Assembly (NCBI RefSeq): GCF_001886615.1
Contig: NZ_CP018139.1
Location: 930,001 to 994,000, forward strand
Source: Halomonas aestuarii
GTDB taxonomy: Bacteria > Pseudomonadota > Gammaproteobacteria > Pseudomonadales > Halomonadaceae
Direction of reading: 5' to 3'
Length of the DNA stretch: 64,000 bases
Below, one piece after another: positions 31,172-37,527 of this stretch. Every line of letters begins with the position of its first letter. Position 1 is the first letter of the stretch. The position numbers and the translations under genes are program-made. The notes under the pieces were generated by a model that did no database searches, was not told where the DNA came from, and worked only from the letters and a program-made list of their open reading frames with translations.

Positions 31172-32365
31172 TCATCGGGCCGGGCCCACGGTCGGGCGAG
31201 AGCCGATGGCGACCCCGGTGAAGGTCTGGTTGATGTGCGTGCCATGATGCTGCTCCCCGTAGGTATTGAAACCGATCACCCGCGAGCGGGCCAGCAGGCG
31301 AGAGGCCGAGGGCACCTGTCCCAGCGTCTCCAGCTCCAGCCGACGCAGGAAGCAGTCACAGCCGATGATCAGGGCGGGCTCGCCGAGACGCTCGTTGAGC
31401 CCGGCGAGGACCGTCGCCAGGTCCTCCATCATGGGCGCCGGCTGCATGGCGGTCAGCACGATGCCGTTCTCCACCGCACAGTAGAAGCTCAGGCTGCCGT
31501 CGTCGTTGACGCGCTGGATGGACCGCACGAAGTGGGCCTCGCCCAGCCGTACCGCCAGTGGGTGACGGGCGAAGACCTCGGGGGCCAGGGCCTCCACCGG
31601 CAGGCCCACCAGCCGGGCATACTCCTCTGCCGCCGGCAGGGCGTTGAGCTCCAGGACCCGACGGCGCTCACGGTCGGCCCGGGTGACCACGAGCTTCTCG
31701 TCGCGCGGGCGCAGATGATGGGTGGTGAAGACCTCGAAGGGCAGCCGGGTATTGACCATGACCACCACCGCGGCCTGTCCATGGAAACGGCCTCCGGCAT
31801 TCACGTGGGTATGGGCCAGGCGGTTGTCGTCGCCGGCGGAGCCTCCGAAGCTGGGGATGCGTCCCAGGGCGGCATCCAGGGTCGCCAGCACCTGTTCCTC
31901 GCAGCTCGACAGGCCATCGAGCAGGGTCAGGGCGAAGCTGTGCTCCCCGACCGGGGCCAGGGCCCGGTCGCGACAGTCGTCGAGCAGGCCGTCGACGATC
32001 CGCTGGGCGCGGATCAGGTCGAAGCCGCCCAGGTCCTCGACCAGGGCACAGGAGACGGCGAAGTGGCGCCGATCGAGGCCGATGGCGACGATGCAGCCTC
32101 GCCCGTAGCCCTCGGGGGTGATCTCGCCGGCGGTGGTGCAGCCCGCCACCGGGACGCCCTCGAAGGCCCCGTTCAGGGCATCGGAGAGCGCCGCCAGAGG
32201 ATACTCGGCACTGCAGAAGAACAGCACGAAGCCGAGCTCGGGGTGGCAAAGGGCCTCGGCCAGCTCCCGGGCCGCGGCCGCGGGCTCGCGCTGACGGCTC
32301 ACGGCCGTGCGCAGCGGCGCATCCGTGTCGGCCATGGCGTGAGCGGCGGGGGAGGAATCGAGCAT
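31172..32365 (-). CDS. nosP: FIST-domain protein, NosP-type nitric-oxide sensor
   Basis: A 397-residue cytoplasmic sensor with FIST_N (about 40-230: FVLFFCSAEY, VAGCTTAGEITPEGYGRG) and FIST_C (about 240-385: LIIGCDCFLRRLELE, FNTYGEQHHGTHINQTFTG). In P. aeruginosa and other bacteria NosP is a His-ligated haem protein that binds NO and inhibits the kinase encoded next to it, affecting biofilm and c-di-GMP signalling. His residues are plentiful in FIST_C (THHLRP, HHGTH) but I cannot name the haem ligand. Instead of the kinase, an efflux operon follows directly; the NahK-like kinase is 5 kb further on. Out of frame, its 3' end still encodes a ghost of the kinase N-terminus (MARTSTRPSPGSP, from 31245). 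Start 32365 is weakly supported; 32335 is an alternative. Confidence 0.85.
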   Translation of the reverse strand: MLDSSPAAHAMADTDAPLRTAVSRQREPAAAARELAEALCHPELGFVLFFCSAEYPLAALSDALNGAFEGVPVAGCTTAGEITPEGYGRGCIVAIGLDRRHFAVSCALVEDLGGFDLIRAQRIVDGLLDDCRDRALAPVGEHSFALTLLDGLSSCEEQVLATLDAALGRIPSFGGSAGDDNRLAHTHVNAGGRFHGQAAVVVMVNTRLPFEVFTTHHLRPRDEKLVVTRADRERRRVLELNALPAAEEYARLVGLPVEALAPEVFARHPLAVRLGEAHFVRSIQRVNDDGSLSFYCAVENGIVLTAMQPAPMMEDLATVLAGLNERLGEPALIIGCDCFLRRLELETLGQVPSASRLLARSRVIGFNTYGEQHHGTHINQTFTGVAIGSRPTVGPAR

Positions 32366-32591
32366 GTCGGCCTACTGTCGCGTTTCCCGGGAGTGTATGC
32401 CCCGGGACGGTAGGCGACAACGCCGGCCCTGGCGCCGGGACAAACCTGACCGAAGGGCGGTCATGCTGACTGGTACTTTCTGCTGATCCGGGAACGAAAT
32501 TGACCGGCATCAAAGGTGGCCATGAACTGATGCGGCTACCTTATTCAGACGGTGCCCGGAAGAGGCCCGGATGATAACCAAGGAGATGCCC

Positions 32592-33092
32592 ATGCCTGCC
32601 TGCCTTCCCGGAGGGAATTCCCGCCCGGGCCCCGCGGATGAGCCGCTGTCTCTCGCCCATGACCACGAGTCTCGCGAGATGGAGCGCTACCGCGGCCTGG
32701 CCCTCAGCTTCCTTCCCACCCGCCCCCACGTCAGCCGCCTGATGGCCGCGCTCGGCATCGAGTGCGAGCAACGCCTCGGTGCCCTGGAGAGCCTCGCCGA
32801 GCAGCTTCAGCTGCGCCACTGCCTGCCGACCCTGTCCACACGGCGCCGCGCCCTCGCCGATGAGCGCCGCCTCCACCTGTTCATCACCGACGACGCCATG
32901 GCCTGCGAGACCCTGGGCTACGCCCTCGCCTTCGCCCAGCATTCGAGACAGTTCAGCGAGCTGATGGCCCGCTACTGCCACCTGCCGACCCTGGACGCCG
33001 TGCTGGCTCAGTTCGTGGCCAGCAAGCGCAACGAGTGCCGCCTCCTCGAGGAGATGCGGGACCGGACCTATCGGGCCGCGGCCCTGATCTGA
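32592..33092 (+). CDS. Small helical protein of unknown function, possibly ferritin-like
   Basis: A 166-residue soluble, mostly helical protein that I do not recognise. ATG 32592 is chosen because AGGAG lies 6 bases upstream; in-frame ATGs at 32571 and 32586 fit worse. Residues about 25-75 (ESREMERYRGLALSFLP, MAALGIECEQRLGALESLAEQL) have E-x3-Y and E-C-E-x-R patterns like helices of ferritin/rubrerythrin-type proteins, but the usual E-x-x-H pairs are absent. The C-terminal half (LPTLDAVLAQFVASKRNECRLLEEM) is also helical. It is divergent from nosP and convergent with the hybrid kinase gene. A TGACCG/CGGTCA inverted repeat at 32447-32463 lies in its upstream region. Confidence 0.6.
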   Translation: MPACLPGGNSRPGPADEPLSLAHDHESREMERYRGLALSFLPTRPHVSRLMAALGIECEQRLGALESLAEQLQLRHCLPTLSTRRRALADERRLHLFITDDAMACETLGYALAFAQHSRQFSELMARYCHLPTLDAVLAQFVASKRNECRLLEEMRDRTYRAAALI

Positions 33093-33104
33093 GATCACGC
33101 CGGC

Positions 33105-35294
33105 TCACGCCGAATCGGACCCCCTGCTCGCCCGCCCCGAGGGGCCTCGCGCCCCTGGCGACCAGGTCTCCAGCGAGACCAGGCTATGAGCCAGGCAGCG
33201 ATGCAGGGCCCCCAGGGTGACCGCGACCTCGTCCAGCCGGCCCTCGCGACCCAGCTGTTCCAGTCGGCTCGCGAGGGCCGCCACCTTCACCGCGCCGAGG
33301 CTCGAGGACTCCCCCTTTAGCCGATGGGCGAGATATTCGACCTGGTGCGCCAACCCATCGGCCACGGCCTGCTCGAGGCCCGCCAGGTGGTCCGCGGCCT
33401 GGCGACGATAGAGGATGATCAGGGCTGTCAGCCCCTGTTGGCCCAGGCTATCCCCCAGGGCCGACAGGGTCGTCGAATCGAGCGGCGGGTCGGCCTGGGG
33501 AGCGGATCCCGCGCGGCGCAGGTGTCGGCGCAACACCGCCACCAGGGCCTGCTGGAAGAGCGGCTTGGTCAGATAGCCGTTCATGCCGGCGGCGAGGCAG
33601 CGTGCCTGGTCCCCCCTCGCCCCCCCCGCGGTCATGGCCAGGACCGGTACCTCCGAGGCCCCGTCGCCGCGGGCGCGCAGCCGCCGGGTCGCCTCGAGAC
33701 CGTCCATGCCGGGCAGCTGCACATCCATGAAGATCAAGTCGAAACGCTCCGCGGCCGTCAGACGGAGCGCCTCCTCAGCGGTCTCGGCGACGCTGACCCG
33801 GCAGCCGAGTCGCTCGAGCATGGCCCGGGCGACCTGCTGGTTGACCGCGTCGTCCTCGACCACCAGCAGCCGGGCATCGATCAGTTGCCCCTCGGGGAGC
33901 TGCCGCGTCTCGTTGCCCGCCTCCTCGACACAGGTCCCCGTCGCCAGCGACAGCACGAACCAGAACCGGCTGCCGATGCCCTCCTCGCTCTCGAGGTCGA
34001 GCCGTCCGCCCTGGGCCTCGATGAGCCGCTTGCTGATGGCTAGCCCCAGCCCGGTGCCACCGAAGCGTCGCGCCGTGGACGGGTCGCCCTGCTGGAAAGG
34101 CTCGAACAGCTGGGCCCGGCAATCGGGCGCGATGCCAATACCCGAGTCGATGACCTCGAACAGCACCTGCCCCTCGCCGTGGCGACGCACGCCCAGCCTG
34201 ACCTCGCCCTGCTCGGTGAACTTGATGGCGTTGGAGAGCAGGTTGAGCAGCACCTGGCGCAGGCGGCCGGCATCCCCCCGCAGGCAGGCCGGCAGGCCCG
34301 GATCCAGTTCGCTCTCCAGGCGCAGCCCCCGGGCCTGGGCCCGGGGCACGAACAGCGAGACCGCGCCATCGACCAGCTCGGCCAGGTCGAAGGGGTGCTC
34401 CTCCAGCTCGAGGCGCTGCGCCTCGATCTTGGAGAGGTCAAGGATGTCATTGATCAGGTCCAGCAGCCGCCGTGCACTTTCATGGAGGGTATCGGCAAAG
34501 TGGCGCGCCCGGCTGGGCAGCGGCTGATCCTGCAGCAGGTCGCTCATGCCGATCACGCCGTTGAGCGGCGTGCGAATCTCGTGGCTGACGGTGGCCAGGA
34601 AGTCCGACTTGGCCCGGCTCGACGACTCGGCCCGCCGTGCGGTGACCTCCAGCTCCCGGCTCAGGGTTTCCAGTTCGCGCCGGGCGGCGGCGTTGTCGCG
34701 GGCCTCGCGGAACAGGAAGGCGACCACCAGCGACGCCGCCAGGCTCATGGAGAGGATCAACAGCAGCAGCACGCCATACAGGATCTGCAACTCTTCCCGT
34801 TCCTGGATGGTGACTTCCGCCAGGTGGCCATTGATAGCAACGAGCAGCCGCTCGGTCACGCCCCCCAGGAGCCCCAGCCGCGAGGCCAGCGCGGTCCTTG
34901 CCTCGTCATCGAGCCGCTGGAGCCCCTGGATCCGCTCGTCCAGGGCCTCGAGATGGAGATCGATCTGCGCCAGCAAGGGGTCGGCGAGGTCGATGTCCTC
35001 CAGCAGGCGGGTGATGTCGCCCTCCTGGAGCAGGTTCATCCGGCTGTAGAGGAGATCGAAGCGAACGCGCAGGGTCGACAGGGCCCCGTCGGGGAGGTCG
35101 GGACGACCCAGGAAGCTTCGCAGCTGCACGGTATCGCGATCGAGCTTGTAGGCATGCCAGGCGGCATCGCCGCCCACGCTCTCGGCCAGGCTGGCCTGGC
35201 GCCAGGCGACCAGGCCGACCACCACCAGCGCGGCAGCAAAGAACACCAGCGCGGCGATGGCGCCCAGCTTGAGACGCAGGGGATAGTGCAGCAC
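33105..35294 (-). CDS. Membrane hybrid sensor histidine kinase (HK-REC-Hpt)
   Basis: A 729-residue phosphorelay kinase. Membrane helices near residues 8-30 and 172-195 enclose a helical periplasmic sensor; a coiled coil (about 198-228) leads to DFLATVSHEIRTPLNGVIGM with His238, then N-box NLLSNAIKFT, DSGIGI and GGTGLGL. The receiver has Asp524 (FMDVQLPGMDG) and Lys in YLTKPLF; the Hpt domain has His657 in LAHRLKGESSSLG. GTG 35294 is chosen because GGCGGAGG lies 6 bases upstream and it follows the stop of the preceding gene by 14 bases; an ATG at 35339 would overlap that gene by 31. The output regulator is not in the window. The co-encoded periplasmic protein is the likely sensory partner. Confidence 0.88.
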   Translation of the reverse strand: MLHYPLRLKLGAIAALVFFAAALVVVGLVAWRQASLAESVGGDAAWHAYKLDRDTVQLRSFLGRPDLPDGALSTLRVRFDLLYSRMNLLQEGDITRLLEDIDLADPLLAQIDLHLEALDERIQGLQRLDDEARTALASRLGLLGGVTERLLVAINGHLAEVTIQEREELQILYGVLLLLILSMSLAASLVVAFLFREARDNAAARRELETLSRELEVTARRAESSSRAKSDFLATVSHEIRTPLNGVIGMSDLLQDQPLPSRARHFADTLHESARRLLDLINDILDLSKIEAQRLELEEHPFDLAELVDGAVSLFVPRAQARGLRLESELDPGLPACLRGDAGRLRQVLLNLLSNAIKFTEQGEVRLGVRRHGEGQVLFEVIDSGIGIAPDCRAQLFEPFQQGDPSTARRFGGTGLGLAISKRLIEAQGGRLDLESEEGIGSRFWFVLSLATGTCVEEAGNETRQLPEGQLIDARLLVVEDDAVNQQVARAMLERLGCRVSVAETAEEALRLTAAERFDLIFMDVQLPGMDGLEATRRLRARGDGASEVPVLAMTAGGARGDQARCLAAGMNGYLTKPLFQQALVAVLRRHLRRAGSAPQADPPLDSTTLSALGDSLGQQGLTALIILYRRQAADHLAGLEQAVADGLAHQVEYLAHRLKGESSSLGAVKVAALASRLEQLGREGRLDEVAVTLGALHRCLAHSLVSLETWSPGARGPSGRASRGSDSA

Positions 35295-35308
35295 GGCCGG
35301 CCTCCGCC

Positions 35309-35824
35309 TCAGGGCACGATGATCCGCTCGACGTGCCATACCGAGCGGAAGCGCACGACCTCGTTCAGCAGCTCGGGATGGGCGTCGAAGGGATAGAGTA
35401 CGAACAGCGGGCCAAATTCGCGGATGCCCAGCGGCCTGCCATCGCGGGACATGGCGAGGATCACGTCGTGGCGATGGAAGTCGGCCACCGGCACCTCCGC
35501 CTCATAGTCGTTGAGGGCCCTGACGCGGACGCTTTGCCCGGCGGCACCGACAGTGGCGAGCAGGGCCCGCACCAGGGGGCCCTCGAAGCGTCCCTTACCG
35601 CGATGCCAGGGGGTATGGGTCTCGATGACCCTGGACGGCATGGCCTCGAGCATGGCGCGATCGAAGCGGGCCTCGTCCCCCACGTTGGCGTGGGCGATGT
35701 CCCCGCTGAGGGTCAGGATCACCCTCCCCGAGGGCTCCGGCAGCGTCGCGCCCTGGGCGGTGGGCAGCGACACCAGCAGCCACAGCAGCGGTGCAAGAAG
35801 TCGATGGGGCAAACCGGTCGGCAT
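35309..35824 (-). CDS. Periplasmic molybdopterin-oxidoreductase-fold protein lacking the Mo-ligand cysteine
   Basis: A 171-residue exported protein: signal peptide to about residue 25 (LLAPLLWLLVSLPTAQGA-TLPEP), then a sulfite-oxidase/YedY-like (Oxidored_molyb) fold with LVRALLATVGAAG, VRALNDYEAEVPVADF, LAMSRDGRPLGIREFGPLFVLYP. True enzymes of this fold hold molybdenum through a conserved Cys; this protein contains no cysteine at all, and the expected place (near ETHTPWHRG, residues 68-75) has other residues. It is therefore probably a ligand-binding or sensory protein rather than an oxidoreductase. ATG 35824 has AGGACCCC upstream. It is followed after 14 bases by the hybrid kinase, whose periplasmic loop it may contact. 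Confidence 0.75.
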   Translation of the reverse strand: MPTGLPHRLLAPLLWLLVSLPTAQGATLPEPSGRVILTLSGDIAHANVGDEARFDRAMLEAMPSRVIETHTPWHRGKGRFEGPLVRALLATVGAAGQSVRVRALNDYEAEVPVADFHRHDVILAMSRDGRPLGIREFGPLFVLYPFDAHPELLNEVVRFRSVWHVERIIVP

Positions 35825-35959
35825 CGGCAGGGGTCCTGGGAACGGGAAAGCTGACCACAGACTACGCGACTCGTCGCCCGAGGTCAGGAGAGGGGCAGGC
35901 ACAACGCACAGGGGGCGCCGAGCGCCCCCTGAGTAGCCGGTGCCGATCAAGGCATGGGA

Positions 35960-36775
35960 TCAGCTCTTGAGTTCCTCCACCGGCTCGATGCGAACCAGAT
36001 CCTCGTAGGCATGCCAGCTGGCATGGCCCAGCACCGGCAGGATCAGCGCCAGGCCGATGTAGAAGGTCATCACCCCGACCAGCACGGACCCGGTCAGGAT
36101 GGCCGCCCACAGCAGCATCGGACGGAAGTTCTTGGCCACCGAGCGGATGCTCGCCTCGATGCCCTCCATGAAGGTGAGCTCCTGGTCCATCAGGGTGGGA
36201 ATGGCCACCACGCTGATGGTGAAGGCCCCGAAGGCCAGGACGGCTCCGATCGCGGTCCCGACCAGCAGCATCGTGAGTCCGTCGCCGGTGGTCAGCAGCG
36301 TCGAGTAGAGGGTCTCGGGGCTGGGGGCCGCGAAGCCGAAGAACAGCGCAAACAGCAGCGTGGCAAGGCGTATCCAGGCGAGGAAGAAGATCATCATCAT
36401 CACGCCCATCATCGCCAGCTGGCCCGCATGGCCCTTCCAGGCGCCGAAGGCGTCCCCCAGGTTGGGCGCGCGCCCGGCCTCGATCGCCTTGCTGATCCCG
36501 TAGGAGCCCACCGCCACCAGCGGGCCGAGGAACATGAACCCGGCAATCAGTGGCAACAGCCAGTGCCATAGCCCCAGCGTGAAGGCGCCGGCCGTGATGG
36601 CGATGCTCAGCCCCACCCAGAACATGCCATAGGCCAGGCTGACCGACGTGGCCTGGCGAAAATCCTCGAACCCTGCCGCCAGCCAGGCTCGCGGCTTGTC
36701 CATGCCCACTGGCCGGATAGTGATCCGGACATTGGGCGCAGCATTCTTGTCATGCTCTCGTGTTGCCGCATTCAT
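35960..36775 (-). CDS. DUF2189-family inner-membrane protein
   Basis: A 271-residue integral membrane protein with about six membrane helices starting near residue 45 (TSVSLAYGMFWVGLSIAITAG) after a soluble N-terminus containing VRITIRPVGMDKPRAWLAAGFEDF. LWHWLLPLIAGFMFLGPLVAVGSYGISKAIEAG is the DUF2189 landmark. Function is unknown; the family often accompanies cytochrome c oxidase or other respiratory genes, though not here. ATG 36775 has AGGGGTG upstream and replaces a longer frame opening at 36901. It probably has its own promoter in the 310-base gap upstream. Confidence 0.8.
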   Translation of the reverse strand: MNAATREHDKNAAPNVRITIRPVGMDKPRAWLAAGFEDFRQATSVSLAYGMFWVGLSIAITAGAFTLGLWHWLLPLIAGFMFLGPLVAVGSYGISKAIEAGRAPNLGDAFGAWKGHAGQLAMMGVMMMIFFLAWIRLATLLFALFFGFAAPSPETLYSTLLTTGDGLTMLLVGTAIGAVLAFGAFTISVVAIPTLMDQELTFMEGIEASIRSVAKNFRPMLLWAAILTGSVLVGVMTFYIGLALILPVLGHASWHAYEDLVRIEPVEELKS

Positions 36776-37085
36776 GGTCACACCCCTGTTTGCCGCCTTT
36801 TGTGTCCCGGTTCTGCCGGGTCGGTTCAGGGTCGCATCCCGGCACATGGCCCGGATGCCCCCCTCATCTCTTAACTCCTGATTAATGTAGACGACGGCCA
36901 CCGTTCCCGCAGGGGACGTTACCGGGCGGCACTCAACGCAGAGTGTCCTGACGGCAGGGGGTTCTGGCCCCGGAAGCCGACGCGATCGAAGAACCGCAAC
37001 GTCGAGCGTCTTGCTCCGCCCAGAACCGCGAACGCCTCCCTTGAGGAGAGGCGTTCGCAGGGCTCTACAGTGGAGGGTGAAGCGC
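36776..37085. other. 310-base intergenic region between DUF2189 gene and universal stress gene
   Basis: Holds the promoter region of the DUF2189 gene (A/T-richer patch around 36867-36890) and, at its right end, a hairpin below the universal stress gene (37028-37058: stem CGAACGCCTC/GAGGCGTTCG, 9-base loop, no clear T tract). I see no coding frame or other element. Confidence 0.55.
37028..37058 (-). terminator. Possible terminator hairpin after the TAXI transporter-usp operon
   Basis: An 11-bp inverted repeat (37028-37038 with 37048-37058) lies 28 bases beyond the stop of the universal stress gene. No run of T follows on the minus strand, so it may need Rho or only protect the transcript end. 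Confidence 0.45.
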
Positions 37086-37514
37086 TCAGCGCACGATCAT
37101 CACCGACATCTTCGAGTGATGAACGACGTGCTCGGCATTGGGCCCGAGCACGTAGTCGGCAAACTTGCGCTTGTTATGGGAGGCCATGACGATCAGGTCC
37201 ACCTCCAGCTGCTTGGCCGCCTTGATGATCGCCTCCCACGGCGAGCCATCGACGATCACGCTCTGGACGGTGACGTCCTCCGGCACGTGCTCACGGATGA
37301 ACTCGTGCTGGGCCTGGGAGACCGCCTCATGGGCCTTCTCGGCGAAGTCCTTGGGGAAGTAGGACCCCACCAGGGGCATGCGGTAGTCGGGCAGGACCGT
37401 CACCACATGCAGCGAGGCACCGAAGCTGTGACACAGTGCCAGCGCCGTGGGCAGGGCCTTCTCCCAGGATGCCTCCTCATTGAGGTCCACCGGCAACAGG
37501 ATCTTGGTGTACAT
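37086..37514 (-). CDS. Universal stress protein, TeaD-like, linked to a TRAP transporter
   Basis: A 142-residue UspA-fold protein (MYTKILLPVDLNEEASWEKAL...). It sits 13 bases downstream of the fused TRAP permease, as TeaD sits beside the ectoine TRAP transporter TeaABC of Halomonas elongata, where it regulates transport activity. The ATP-binding signature of TeaD-type proteins (G-x2-G-x9-G-S/T) is degenerate: residues around 112-128 read MASHNKRKFADYVLGPNAE, keeping the second half only in part, so nucleotide binding is uncertain. ATG 37514 has AGGAGGCAC upstream and is preferred over an in-frame start at 37553 inside the permease gene. Confidence 0.85.
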   Translation of the reverse strand: MYTKILLPVDLNEEASWEKALPTALALCHSFGASLHVVTVLPDYRMPLVGSYFPKDFAEKAHEAVSQAQHEFIREHVPEDVTVQSVIVDGSPWEAIIKAAKQLEVDLIVMASHNKRKFADYVLGPNAEHVVHHSKMSVMIVR

Positions 37515-37527
37515 GGTTGTGCCTCCT

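Noticed and set aside
32469..32485. A sigma-54-like element (TGGTAC...CTGCT) before the helical protein gene
   Set aside because: The GG to GC spacing is one base too short for a functional -24/-12 promoter.
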